Source: an uncultured Lachnospiraceae bacterium | Lineage (GTDB): Bacteria; Bacillota; Clostridia; Lachnospirales; Lachnospiraceae | Assembly (NCBI GenBank): GCA_910586555.1 | Contig: CAJUJY010000006.1 | Span: 1-64,000, forward strand | Reading direction: 5' to 3' | DNA length: 64,000 nt | Part shown: piece by piece, positions 8,550 through 17,854 of the stretch | Numbering within the stretch: position 1 is the stretch's first letter | Layout of the letters: every line of letters begins with the position of its first letter | The notes under the pieces: generated by a model | The model's database searches: none | Seen by the model: only the letters and a program-made list of their open reading frames with translations | What the model was told of the DNA's origin: nothing | Made by a program: the position numbers and the translations under genes

Positions 8550-10943
8550 ATGGGAACTTTAAATATTGAAGAAATTTTAGAAAAACTAACCCTTGAAGAA
8601 AAAGCTTCACTTTGTTCTGGTGCAGATTTCTGGCACACAAAAGCAGTAGAAAGGCTTGGCCTTCCTGCTGCTATGGTTTCAGACGGCCCACATGGGCTCC
8701 GCAAACAAGATGAAAATGCAGACCACCTTGGCGCACAGGAAAGCATAAAAGCAGTATGTTTTCCTACTGCCTCTGCAATGGCATGTTCATTTGACAGGGA
8801 ACTTGTTTATAATGCAGGTGCTGCCCTGGGTCTTGAATGCCAGGCAGAAAATGTCAACGTACTTTTAGGCCCTGGAATCAATATGAAACGTTCACCTTTA
8901 TGCGGACGTAACTTTGAATACTATTCAGAAGACCCATATCTTGCAGGTGAACTTGGGGCAGCATTTGTAAATGGTGTACAAAGCCAGGGTGCAGGTACAA
9001 GCCTTAAACATTTTGCTGCCAATAACCAGGAGTGGCGCAGGATGAGCATAAGCTCCGAAATGGACGAAAGAACTTTAAGGGAAATTTACCTGGCAGCATT
9101 TGAAAGTGTTGTTAAAAAAGCACAGCCGTGGACCATTATGTGCAGTTATAACAGGATTAATGGTACTTACTCATGTGAAAATAACTGGCTTCTTAATAAA
9201 ACCCTGCGTGATGAATGGGGGTTTAAAGGCCTTGTAATGACTGACTGGGGTGCTATGAACAACCGTGTAGAAGCACTTAAAGCAGGATTAGACCTTGAAA
9301 TGCCTTCAAGCCACGGTGAAACAGATAAACTAATTGTTAATGCCATAAAAGACGGCACCCTCCCAGAAGAAGTACTTGACAAGGCAGCAAAAAGAGTACT
9401 TGAATTAGTAGATAAATCCATAACTAATAAAAAACAGGTTATATATGATAAAGAAGAACACCATAACCTTGCAAAGAAAACTGCCGTAAATTCTGCTGTA
9501 CTTCTTAAAAATAACGGGCTTCTTCCACTGTCTGGCAATGAAAAAATTGCATTTATAGGCAAATTTGCAGATATCCCAAGAATACAGGGAGGCGGTTCAA
9601 GCCATATTAACTGCTTTAAAACAGAAAGTGCACTAGAAGCTTTGGAAAAAGCTATAAATGCCCATAAAACCTGTGAAGAAACATATTCCAAAGAAGAAGG
9701 GCAGTCCTTCGTATTAAAAGAACCAGCAAATGCTTTGAAGTGCGGATATACTTATTCACAAGGATATAATACAGATAAAGATGAAACAGACAGCAAACTT
9801 TTAGATGAAGCAGTTAAAAATGCTGCAAGTGCTGATATTGCAGTAATATTTGCAGGTCTTCCTGACTCATTTGAAAGTGAAGGATTTGACCGTACACACC
9901 TTAACATGCCAGAGTGCCAGAACCATCTTATTGAAGAAATATATAAGGTACAAAAAAACATTGTTATAGTGCTCCATAATGGTTCACCAGTCCTTATGCC
10001 ATGGCTTAGTAAAGCAGGTGCAGTCCTTGAAATGTACCTTGCAGGACAGGCAAGTGGTGCTGCTGCGGTTGATTTGCTGTTTGGAAGGGCTAACCCTTCT
10101 GGCAAACTTGCAGAAACATTCCCGCTGCGCCTTGAGGACAACCCTTCATACCTGGACTTCCCAGGGGACAGGGATAAAGTACATTACAGTGAAGGTATAT
10201 TTATTGGTTACAGGTACTATGATAAGAAAAAGATGGAAGTACTGTTCCCATTTGGCTATGGTTTAAGTTATACTACATTCAGGTATAGCAATATGCGCAT
10301 AGAAACTGGCGGGGACACTGTAAATGCCTGTTCTGGCACTATGCTTAAATTAAATGGTACAGGACAGATAAAAGTATATATTGATATTACAAATACTGGA
10401 AAACTTGCAGGTGCTGAAATTGTACAATTATATGTAAAGAACTTTGACGGACTTTATATAAGGCCTGAAAAAGAATTAAAGAACTTCTGCAAAGTATTTT
10501 TAGAGCCAGGTGAAACAAAAACTGCCTGTATGGAACTTGGTTTCCGTTCATTTGCATATTTTAATGAAACATTAAAGGACTGGTTTATTGAAAGCGGGAC
10601 TTATAAAATAGCTATAGGAGCATCTTCACGTGATATAAAATATATTAAAGAAATCCAAATTACAGCATCTGGAAAAATCCCGTTTTATGCTGGTGATACA
10701 ACAACATGCAAAGACGTAGAACTTTTTGCTACAGATTCAAAACCTCTTGATGAAATCCTGCTTAAAGCCAGGACAGATAAAGATAATAAAAATATTACAG
10801 ATGAAGAAGCATTAAAGGGAATGAAGGCAGCATTTGAAGAAACGCCATTACATTCAATACTTTCATTTAGCAGCAAAGAACTGGAATATAATGATATACA
10901 AAAGGCTCTTAAAAAATTAAACAGTAATACAGATGGGAACTAA
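8550..10943 (+). CDS. Glycoside hydrolase family 3 beta-glucosidase
   Basis: This is a 797-residue enzyme predicted to remove terminal beta-linked sugars from oligosaccharides. It has the three parts of GH3: an N-terminal barrel with the nucleophile motif VMTDWGAM (Asp about residue 232), a C-terminal alpha/beta sandwich (near residues 330-560), and a fibronectin-III-like domain (near 610-690, with GTYKIAIGASSRDI). No signal peptide is seen, so it is probably cytoplasmic and acts on imported cello- or xylo-oligosaccharides. The start follows AAAGGAA. No transporter is adjacent. The exact sugar cannot be read from the sequence. Confidence 0.92.
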   Translation: MGTLNIEEILEKLTLEEKASLCSGADFWHTKAVERLGLPAAMVSDGPHGLRKQDENADHLGAQESIKAVCFPTASAMACSFDRELVYNAGAALGLECQAENVNVLLGPGINMKRSPLCGRNFEYYSEDPYLAGELGAAFVNGVQSQGAGTSLKHFAANNQEWRRMSISSEMDERTLREIYLAAFESVVKKAQPWTIMCSYNRINGTYSCENNWLLNKTLRDEWGFKGLVMTDWGAMNNRVEALKAGLDLEMPSSHGETDKLIVNAIKDGTLPEEVLDKAAKRVLELVDKSITNKKQVIYDKEEHHNLAKKTAVNSAVLLKNNGLLPLSGNEKIAFIGKFADIPRIQGGGSSHINCFKTESALEALEKAINAHKTCEETYSKEEGQSFVLKEPANALKCGYTYSQGYNTDKDETDSKLLDEAVKNAASADIAVIFAGLPDSFESEGFDRTHLNMPECQNHLIEEIYKVQKNIVIVLHNGSPVLMPWLSKAGAVLEMYLAGQASGAAAVDLLFGRANPSGKLAETFPLRLEDNPSYLDFPGDRDKVHYSEGIFIGYRYYDKKKMEVLFPFGYGLSYTTFRYSNMRIETGGDTVNACSGTMLKLNGTGQIKVYIDITNTGKLAGAEIVQLYVKNFDGLYIRPEKELKNFCKVFLEPGETKTACMELGFRSFAYFNETLKDWFIESGTYKIAIGASSRDIKYIKEIQITASGKIPFYAGDTTTCKDVELFATDSKPLDEILLKARTDKDNKNITDEEALKGMKAAFEETPLHSILSFSSKELEYNDIQKALKKLNSNTDGN

Positions 10944-11055
10944 TTACTTAGCTGCCACATTAATGTCACATTTATATTTCGCGTTTTCTATTGACATTTC
11001 ATGAAATTAATCTTAAAATTAACTTGCAACGTCAAAATAAGTTAATTCATCCAAG

Positions 11056-11087
11056 AATCCCTGGAGCTGCCATCTCCGGGGATTTTC
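11056..11087 (+). terminator. Terminator after the GH3 gene
   Basis: An 11-bp stem, AATCCCTGGAG (11056-11066) with CTCCGGGGATT (11074-11084), has a 7-base loop and is followed by TT and a pyrimidine. It lies between the glucosidase and the AbrB-like gene. Confidence 0.7.
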
Positions 11088-11182
11088 TGGTCATAACTGC
11101 TGCATACAGGCAAAGCCACAAAATATATTTGCCATCTTTCCCAAACTATGTTATATTCAGCATAAAAGGAGGCAGACTGCAT

Positions 11183-11458
11183 ATGAAAGAAACAGGAATA
11201 GTAAGAAAACTTGATGAACTTGGCAGGATAACCCTGCCTATAGAACTGCGCCGCACCCTTAATATTTCAGAAAGGGATTCCGTTGAAATATCAATACAAG
11301 ATGATAAAATTATACTTGAAAAGTATGAACCTGTAGATATATTTACAGGTGAAAAAGATAATCTGATAGAATACCATGGCAAAAAAGTTTCTAAAAAGTC
11401 TATTATAGAAATGGCAGGACTTGCCGGCATTGGAATTAAGGAGGGTTCTAATGAATAA
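11183..11458 (+). CDS. AbrB/MazE-fold transition-state-type DNA-binding protein
   Basis: This 91-residue protein begins MKETGIVRKLDELGRITLP, the SpoVT/AbrB swapped-hairpin DNA-binding domain at residues 1-45. It is followed by a short C-terminal segment of unknown role. The ATG at 11183 is chosen because AAAGGAGG lies 10 bases upstream; longer in-frame forms have no ribosome site. Proteins of this class are global regulators of the switch out of growth, but this one lacks the full SpoVT GAF domain. The stop overlaps the sirtuin start by 8 bases, so the two are translationally coupled. Confidence 0.88.
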   Translation: MKETGIVRKLDELGRITLPIELRRTLNISERDSVEISIQDDKIILEKYEPVDIFTGEKDNLIEYHGKKVSKKSIIEMAGLAGIGIKEGSNE

Positions 11459-12176
11459 TATTGAAGAAAGTATCAAAACCTTAAAAGACTGGGTTTCTGG
11501 AAGCAGTAATATTGTATTTTTTGGTGGTGCAGGCGTTTCAACAGAAAGCGGCATACCTGATTTCCGAAGTACTGACGGGTTATACCACCAGAAATATGAC
11601 TATCCGCCAGAAACTATACTAAGCCATTCTTTCTTCCGCACAAAACCAGAAGAATTTTATAAGTTTTACCGTGATAAAATGATTTGTACAGATGCAGAAC
11701 CTAATATTACACATATTAAACTGGCAGAACTTGAACAGAAAGGAAAACTAAAAGCTGTAATTACCCAGAATATAGACGGGCTGCACCAGAAAGCAGGAAG
11801 TAAAACTGTATACGAACTGCATGGTTCTGTTTTAAGGAATTACTGCATGAAATGCAATAAGTTTTATGACATTAATGCAATTACATCTTCTAAAGGAATA
11901 CCTTTATGCGGATGTGGTGGTACTATTAAGCCTGATGTTGTACTTTATGAAGAGGGGCTTGACAATAATATTATAAAAGCATCAATAAATGCTATAAATG
12001 CAGCAGATATATTAATAGTAGGGGGAACTTCACTTGCAGTTTACCCTGCTGCCGGGCTTTTACAATATTATAATGGAAACAGGCTTGTACTTATAAACAA
12101 ATCTGCAACACCTCTTGACAACCAGGCAGATCTTTTAATCCAGTGCCCGCTTGGAGAAGTATTTTCACAGCTCTGA
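11451..12176 (+). CDS. NAD-dependent protein deacylase (Sir2 family)
   Basis: This 241-residue sirtuin removes acyl groups from lysine using NAD. Visible motifs are GAGVSTESGIPDFRS (NAD binding), TQNIDGLH, the catalytic His in ELHGS, and a zinc site with CxxC (CMKC) and a compact CGC pair. The zinc ribbon is shorter than usual but keeps four cysteines. The ATG at 11451 sits behind GGAGGGTTCT; the earlier TTG at 11421 has no ribosome site. It overlaps the AbrB-like gene and is followed after 28 bases by the TSCPD gene, which suggests one operon. Confidence 0.93.
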   Translation: MNNIEESIKTLKDWVSGSSNIVFFGGAGVSTESGIPDFRSTDGLYHQKYDYPPETILSHSFFRTKPEEFYKFYRDKMICTDAEPNITHIKLAELEQKGKLKAVITQNIDGLHQKAGSKTVYELHGSVLRNYCMKCNKFYDINAITSSKGIPLCGCGGTIKPDVVLYEEGLDNNIIKASINAINAADILIVGGTSLAVYPAAGLLQYYNGNRLVLINKSATPLDNQADLLIQCPLGEVFSQL

Positions 12177-12204
12177 CATACTAAAAAAGGAGGATTATAT
12201 AATT

Positions 12205-12462
12205 ATGAGATATAAGTATAAAACACAAGGAACATGTTCATCACAGATAGAATTTGATATTAATGGTGACATTATAACAAATGTATCTTTTACTGGAGGG
12301 TGTAATGGCAACTTACAGGCTGTACGTTCACTTGTTGACGGGCTTACTGTTGAACAGATTGAAAGTAAAGTAAGGGGAATAATGTGCGGAAGAAAGGGCA
12401 CATCATGCCCTGACCAGCTTGCAAAGGCAGTACGCGAAGCATATGAACATACACAGGCATAA
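12205..12462 (+). CDS. TSCPD domain protein (TIGR03905-like)
   Basis: This is an 85-residue protein with the C-terminal motif GTSCPDQLAKA that gives the TSCPD family its name, plus conserved cysteines in GTCSS, GGCNGN and IMCGRKG. The domain also occurs at the end of B12-dependent ribonucleotide reductases, but the free-standing form has no established role. The start ATG at 12205 is set by AAAAAAGGAGGATTATATAA. It is last in the AbrB-sirtuin-TSCPD cluster. Confidence 0.85.
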   Translation: MRYKYKTQGTCSSQIEFDINGDIITNVSFTGGCNGNLQAVRSLVDGLTVEQIESKVRGIMCGRKGTSCPDQLAKAVREAYEHTQA

Positions 12463-12477
12463 TAAACTTCCATAAAA

Positions 12478-12515
12478 CCAGGCTTCTGGAAATACAATGC
12501 CTTCCTGGAGCCTGG
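12478..12515. terminator. Bidirectional terminator between convergent genes
   Basis: CCAGGCT (12478-12484) pairs with AGCCTGG (12509-12515) across a loop of about 24 bases. It lies between the TSCPD gene and the LtaS-like gene, whose 3' ends face each other. Confidence 0.6.
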
Positions 12516-12547
12516 CTGCATATAAAAATTTATAAAACATATAAAAC

Positions 12548-14425
12548 TTACCTTGTAATGGTAAAATGTTCGTCAAGCCTGTTTTCATTATCAAAAAGAT
12601 AATTATACTGTACAATTTCATACTCTTCCATAAGTTTTGCATATAAATTATCCTTTTCTGTATTTTCATGCAGCTTCCCTTCACTGTCATAGCTTCCTGC
12701 TGCACTTATTGCAGGAAGTTTTTTATACAGGCCAAGAAGATACCTGTTAAAATCACTCATCTCTAAACCAGCAGCATCTAAGAATATAGAAGAAAGGTAA
12801 TTTATTGATGCATTTTCTATAAATATTCCAGGAATATCGTAATTAGCCCATATAAGAAATGGCACTTTATGCTTAAGCATGGTATCTTCCCTTGTAAACT
12901 GCAAAGGTTCTTTACCCATTACATCTTTATAAAATAAATCCGGCAGATGCGGCTGGTGGTCACCGAACAAAAGTATAATAACAGGCTCACTAACATTTTT
13001 AAAATATGTTATTAGTTGTTCTAATGCTTTATCAGACATTTTCATAAGTGAAAGATACTGCTCTGCCTGCAGAGTTGAAGCAAATGATGTAATATGTACA
13101 TTATCTTTAAATTTATAGCTTGTATTACTATACGGGTTATGGTTCTGCATTGTTACATTAAATACACAAAGCCTTGAACCCTCTTTTTTTTGTTCATATA
13201 GTTCTTCTATTTTATGGTAATCTGACCAGTCACTTATATAATCCCTTACAAAAACTGGCTCTTCAAAATCATCTGCTGATAAAAACCTGTCAAAACCAAG
13301 CAGCGGGTATACCCTGTTCCTGTTATACCCAGAAGGATTATATGGATGGATTGCAACAGCCTCATCATATCCTTCCTGTGATTTTATATTACTTATAATA
13401 GATGGCAGATAACCGTCCATATACTGCAAGTATGGGTTGCCTGGCAGAAAAACCTTGCTGCACCCTGTAAGGAACTCAAATTCTGAATTTGAAGTATAAC
13501 CTCCATATACTGATGACTGTACATATCCTTTAATAGTATTCTCATTAAGGCTGTCATAAAATCCCATTACATCTGTATCTGTGTTAAAACTGCCAAGCAC
13601 ACGCAAATCAGAAAATGATTCATTCATAATCATTATAATATTAGGTTTAACACCATTCTTTATATTGCTGCCATTTTCTACTGCCTCTTCTTTTTCATCT
13701 TTAGCATAAGCAGACAGTATTTTGTCTGCCCTTTCCACCGAATACCCCTCTGGCCTGCTAACCTCTGCCCTGCCAGCATTTGCAGTAAAATAAAGCAGGT
13801 AACCATAATCACTTATGCCAATATTATGGTCCCATGTAATAGAACTTACTCCTTTAAAAAATGTTGCATCAAAATTTATCCAGGCAATAAACAGCACAGA
13901 AACTAATATTCCTGAAAATGACGCAATTAAAGTTTCTTTCTTAAAATAACTGCCCTTTTGCATATGTGGCATATAAAAACTTGTTAAAACCCCTGCTGCC
14001 CCTGTAAAACAGGCAGCAACAAACCCAGGGGTTATGCTGTAAGAATACCTTCCAGCTACTGTTGCTGCTGTTTTTATAGCATAAAAATCCATATAAACAA
14101 TTCCATATCCACGGAATGATATTATAAAAAAATTAACTATGCCTGCTGCAAGCATAAAAACAGAGGAAATTAAAAATGCAGCCCTCATACTGTGTAAAAT
14201 ACTTACAAGCATAAGATTTACAAGCATTATAAGAACTACATTTTTAATAATTATATCTGTAGGAAAATCTGTTATGGCTTTATTAAAAAACAGCTCTAAA
14301 TACAGAAACTCCCAGAAACTTGCTGCTATAAATATTATAGCAGCAATAATATTTTTTAGGACAATATTTTTACATGATATTTCATTAATTTGAAAATGGG
14401 TTTGAGAAAAACCTTTCAAAACCAT
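12548..14425 (-). CDS. LTA synthase family phosphoglycerol transferase (sulfatase fold)
   Basis: This is a membrane enzyme of about 625 residues that transfers phosphoglycerol to a teichoic-acid-like polymer. Five hydrophobic segments fill the first 200 or so residues. An extracytoplasmic alkaline-phosphatase-like domain follows, with IIMNESFSDL (metal ligand), GGYTSNSEFEFLTG (the Thr is the expected nucleophile) and FGDHQPHLPD. The start is uncertain: AGGGAGGG directly abuts the ATG at 14425, and a TTG at 14419 has the better spacing. Its 5' end overlaps the end of the HtrA gene by about 40 bases, so it is probably cotranscribed with it. The substrate is inferred from the family. Confidence 0.88.
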   Translation of the reverse strand: MVLKGFSQTHFQINEISCKNIVLKNIIAAIIFIAASFWEFLYLELFFNKAITDFPTDIIIKNVVLIMLVNLMLVSILHSMRAAFLISSVFMLAAGIVNFFIISFRGYGIVYMDFYAIKTAATVAGRYSYSITPGFVAACFTGAAGVLTSFYMPHMQKGSYFKKETLIASFSGILVSVLFIAWINFDATFFKGVSSITWDHNIGISDYGYLLYFTANAGRAEVSRPEGYSVERADKILSAYAKDEKEEAVENGSNIKNGVKPNIIMIMNESFSDLRVLGSFNTDTDVMGFYDSLNENTIKGYVQSSVYGGYTSNSEFEFLTGCSKVFLPGNPYLQYMDGYLPSIISNIKSQEGYDEAVAIHPYNPSGYNRNRVYPLLGFDRFLSADDFEEPVFVRDYISDWSDYHKIEELYEQKKEGSRLCVFNVTMQNHNPYSNTSYKFKDNVHITSFASTLQAEQYLSLMKMSDKALEQLITYFKNVSEPVIILLFGDHQPHLPDLFYKDVMGKEPLQFTREDTMLKHKVPFLIWANYDIPGIFIENASINYLSSIFLDAAGLEMSDFNRYLLGLYKKLPAISAAGSYDSEGKLHENTEKDNLYAKLMEEYEIVQYNYLFDNENRLDEHFTITR

Positions 14426-16124
14426 TCCCTCCCTGGCTGCCTGGATTACTATTATCCTGGCCTTCTTCACTGCCACGTGTATAAGTACCGTCATCAGGCA
14501 GGCCATCAAGCGAATCCTGTCCCTGTAATTTTACAGTAACCTTTTTTTCCTCATATACACCGTTACTGCTTCTCTGGAAAATTACTTCTATTTCAGTGCC
14601 CTTACGGTAACTGTTTACTTTTTCCTGGAGGCTTTCTTTTGTTGTTACTTCCATATTATTAATAGATGTAATTATATCACCTGTCTTTAAACCAGCTTTA
14701 TCTGCTGCCCCGCCGTCTGAAACTGCTTCAACATAAGCGCCATTTGGAATATTATAATAGCTGGCTTCATCTGTCACTGTCCTTACTGATACTCCAAGAT
14801 AGCCTTTTTCATTATCTGAAAGTTTTTCTTTATTCATAAGTTCATCAATAACTGGTATTGCTGCTGAAATAGGTATTGCATAACCCACACCCTCAACTGA
14901 TGAATCAGCAATCTTAGCAGAATTAATTCCTATTACCTGCCCTTTAAGATTAAGAAGTGCCCCTCCGCTGTTGCCTGGGTTTATTGCGGCATCAGTCTGG
15001 ATTACCTTAATCTTATTAACTACACCTGTATTATTTGAAGAATCTTCTGTAATTTCCCTGTTTTTAGCACTTATATAACCAACTGTCACTGACTGCCCAT
15101 AGCCAAGTGAATTTCCTATTGCGATTGCCATTTCCCCAACCTTAAGGCTGTCAGAACTGCCTAAATCCGCTATTTTAATCTTATCCATTGTACCAGGTTT
15201 AATAGATTTTACGTTAACTGCTATAACTGCAAGGTCATTGCTCTCTGCTGTCCCCTTTACATATGCCTCATAAACTTCATCATCTATAAACTGTACAGAA
15301 ATAGTTTTCGCATTACTTATAACATGGTTATTTGTTGCTATAAGAAGTTCTTTGTCATTCTGGCCTACTATAAACCCTGACCCACAACTGGTCTGCCCAC
15401 GCTGTTCATAATACTGCCCAAATAAATCATAATAATTTGTACCCTTTGATGTACTTGTAATAGCCACAATCGCAGGCATTGTCTGCTCAACAATACCTGA
15501 TACATCAGTAACAGCACCCTTAATAGATACTACATTGCCACTGCCGGCTTTGCTTGTAGATGCCTTATTGGAATCTGAATTTGTAGTAGTACCAAGTTTC
15601 TTTGTATTTTGTGCAGTTATCCCAAGTACATTATCTGAAACATAATGTACTGCCTCAAAACATACCCCTGCAACAACTCCAAACATTACTGCGCATGCTG
15701 CTGTTATAAGCAGTTTTTTACCAGTACCCATGCTTTTTTTATTCTTTTTGCTGCCATTATCCTGGCCGCCGTTATAATTGTTATAATAACCGTTACTGCC
15801 ACTATAACCGTTATTATAATTATCCATAGAATTATAATGGCTGTCCTGGCCGCTGCTGTTGCCATATAAAGAAGCCTGCCTGTTTCCTGTTTCCTGTGGA
15901 TATGCGCTGTCATTACCTGCACTGTCCTGGTTTTTTATGTCCCCGCTATACTGTTGTGTACTGTCCCCAGAATTATTCTGTGGATAATAGTCACCAGAAT
16001 GGGTCACACTATTATTGCCATCTTTATAAGAATAACTGTAAGCAGAAGAACTATAAGGGTTCTCACCCTCAACAGGATTGCCATATTCACCTGTATAAGA
16101 ACTTTTATTATTATTTTCATCCAT
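14385..16124 (-). CDS. HtrA/DegP-type trypsin-like serine protease with PDZ domain
   Basis: This is a 579-residue membrane-anchored quality-control protease. The first 130 residues are a cytoplasmic, disordered tract rich in Asn, Ser, Tyr, Gly and Gln. A single transmembrane helix follows (KKLLITAACAVMFGVVAGVC). The protease domain shows the triad in ATNNHVIS (His), SNDLAVIAV (Asp) and GNSGGALL (Ser). A PDZ domain occupies about residues 430-530. The start ATG is placed by GAGGGATAAACT. The promoter at 16173-16201 serves it. The following LtaS-like gene overlaps its 3' end, so the two form an envelope operon. Confidence 0.95.
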   Translation of the reverse strand: MDENNNKSSYTGEYGNPVEGENPYSSSAYSYSYKDGNNSVTHSGDYYPQNNSGDSTQQYSGDIKNQDSAGNDSAYPQETGNRQASLYGNSSGQDSHYNSMDNYNNGYSGSNGYYNNYNGGQDNGSKKNKKSMGTGKKLLITAACAVMFGVVAGVCFEAVHYVSDNVLGITAQNTKKLGTTTNSDSNKASTSKAGSGNVVSIKGAVTDVSGIVEQTMPAIVAITSTSKGTNYYDLFGQYYEQRGQTSCGSGFIVGQNDKELLIATNNHVISNAKTISVQFIDDEVYEAYVKGTAESNDLAVIAVNVKSIKPGTMDKIKIADLGSSDSLKVGEMAIAIGNSLGYGQSVTVGYISAKNREITEDSSNNTGVVNKIKVIQTDAAINPGNSGGALLNLKGQVIGINSAKIADSSVEGVGYAIPISAAIPVIDELMNKEKLSDNEKGYLGVSVRTVTDEASYYNIPNGAYVEAVSDGGAADKAGLKTGDIITSINNMEVTTKESLQEKVNSYRKGTEIEVIFQRSSNGVYEEKKVTVKLQGQDSLDGLPDDGTYTRGSEEGQDNSNPGSQGGNGFERFFSNPFSN

Positions 16125-16172
16125 AGTTTATCCCTCATATCTTTCTATAATATAGAGCTACATACATTTACT

Positions 16173-16201
16173 ATTATCCTACTTTTATGCCAATACGTCA
16201 A
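16173..16201 (-). promoter_or_regulatory. Promoter for the htrA-ltaS operon
   Basis: On the minus strand TTGACG (16201-16196) and GATAAT (16178-16173) are separated by 17 bases, about 50 bases upstream of the protease start. Confidence 0.65.
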
Positions 16202-16309
16202 TAAAGTTTTGGTTAAAAACCAAAACTCTGGTTTATTAATTTTGATAAAGTAATTTTACCAGCCTTTTGTGTTAAAGTTGTGAAAAAGAAATTAATTTAA
16301 CATTATTTA

Positions 16310-16338
16310 TTGCGAAATGGAAGTTTTATGGCTATAAT
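16310..16338 (+). promoter_or_regulatory. Promoter for the sugar-phosphate transferase gene
   Basis: TTGCGA (16310-16315), a 17-base spacer and TATAAT (16333-16338) lie 55 bases upstream of the TTG start. The promoter is divergent from that of htrA. Confidence 0.65.
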
Positions 16339-16393
16339 AAATAGACAGCAAAATGGCGTGCCTGTAAAACTCTTTTAAAAAGAAGGTGGAATC

Positions 16394-17827
16394 TTGATAC
16401 GTGAAAACCAAAAACTGCTTAATATCATGCACATTATAATTGATGCAGTTATTATAGCATTTTCATTCCTGCTTGCTTACCAGCTAAGGTTTGATGATAC
16501 ATGGAGCCCTCTTATAAAGTATAAAATTATAAGGCCTCCATTTGGATATTATAAATCACTTGAAGAATACCGCAACATGCTTATTATGCTTATTCCATGT
16601 TATATTATTATATACTATATATGTGGAATGTATGACCCAAAGCGTACTTCTGGCAGGCGTTCAGAATTGTTCAGCCTTATTAAAGCAAGTATACTTGGTA
16701 TGCTTTATACAGTTGCAATATTATATTTCCTTTTAAGGGAAAATAACTATGCACGTCTTTTCCTTGGTATATTTGTTGTTCTAAACATAAGCATTGACTA
16801 TATGTTCAGGCTTTTTGTAATTAAAGTGCTGCGTAAAATGAGAAGGGCAGGCAAAAACCTTAAACATATCCTTATTGTAGGCTACAGCCGTACTGCTAAA
16901 GGATATATTGACAGGTTAAGGTCACACCCTGACTGGGGATACTCCATACATGGCATGCTTGATGATAACACACCGCAAGGGGAAACATACCGCCATGTAC
17001 AGATTATTGGCAAAACGGACAGGCTGCCAGAACTCCTCTCTTCCAATGAATATGATGAAATTGCAATAACCCTTGGCATTGATGAGTACAGCAAACTAGA
17101 AAAAATTGTTGCAATATGTGAAAAATCAGGTGTGCATACTAAGTTTATTCCTGATTACAACAATATTATACCAACAAAGCCTTATACTGAAGACCTTGAC
17201 GGAATCCCAGTTATACATGTAAGGCATGTACCATTAAGTTCCTCTTTTAATAAGGTACTTAAAAGATGTGTTGATTTATTTGGTTCAGTTGTTGCAATAA
17301 TAGTATTCTTTATACCAATGCTTATAAGTGCAGCTATTATTAAACTTACATCACCTGGCCCGCTTATTTTCAAACAGAAAAGGATAGGGCTCCATAACAG
17401 GGAATTTTCAATTTATAAATTCCGTTCCATGAAAGTACAGGAAGAAAGCAAAGAGAAAAAAGCATGGACTACAGAAAATGACCCACGTGTTACTAAATTT
17501 GGCAGATTTATGCGCAAAACAAATATTGATGAGCTGCCACAGCTTTTTAATGTGTTAAAAGGGGATATGAGCCTTGTAGGGCCAAGGCCTGAACGCCCGT
17601 ATTTTGTAGATAAGTTTAAAGAAGAAATCCCAAGGTATATGGTAAAACACCAAGTGCGCCCCGGAATGACAGGATGGGCACAGGTTAATGGCTACAGGGG
17701 TGATACCTCCATAACAAAACGCATTGAATGTGATTTATATTATGTTGAAAACTGGTCAATGTTTTTGGATTTTAAAATACTTTTCCTTACATTTTTCGGC
17801 AATAATGTAAATAAAAATGCATACTGA
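16394..17827 (+). CDS. Undecaprenyl-phosphate sugar phosphotransferase (polyprenyl glycosylphosphotransferase)
   Basis: This 477-residue membrane enzyme starts surface polysaccharide synthesis by moving a sugar-1-phosphate onto undecaprenyl phosphate. It has four N-terminal membrane segments (residues 10-140), a Rossmann-like middle part (ILIVGYSRTAKGYI), a fifth membrane segment near 290-310, and the C-terminal transferase domain with SPGPLIFKQKRIG, YKFRSM and the Pro-rich end GPRPERP. The start codon is TTG, fixed by AAGGTGG six bases upstream. No other capsule genes are adjacent, so it is an orphan initiating enzyme. The sugar, probably glucose, is inferred. Confidence 0.92.
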   Translation: MIRENQKLLNIMHIIIDAVIIAFSFLLAYQLRFDDTWSPLIKYKIIRPPFGYYKSLEEYRNMLIMLIPCYIIIYYICGMYDPKRTSGRRSELFSLIKASILGMLYTVAILYFLLRENNYARLFLGIFVVLNISIDYMFRLFVIKVLRKMRRAGKNLKHILIVGYSRTAKGYIDRLRSHPDWGYSIHGMLDDNTPQGETYRHVQIIGKTDRLPELLSSNEYDEIAITLGIDEYSKLEKIVAICEKSGVHTKFIPDYNNIIPTKPYTEDLDGIPVIHVRHVPLSSSFNKVLKRCVDLFGSVVAIIVFFIPMLISAAIIKLTSPGPLIFKQKRIGLHNREFSIYKFRSMKVQEESKEKKAWTTENDPRVTKFGRFMRKTNIDELPQLFNVLKGDMSLVGPRPERPYFVDKFKEEIPRYMVKHQVRPGMTGWAQVNGYRGDTSITKRIECDLYYVENWSMFLDFKILFLTFFGNNVNKNAY

Positions 17828-17854
17828 CACTTATAATTATAAGGAGGATTTATA

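Noticed and set aside
10991..11182. N-terminal extension of the AbrB-like protein
   Set aside because: The in-frame extension covers a terminator stem and has no ribosome site; the ATG at 11183 has a strong one.
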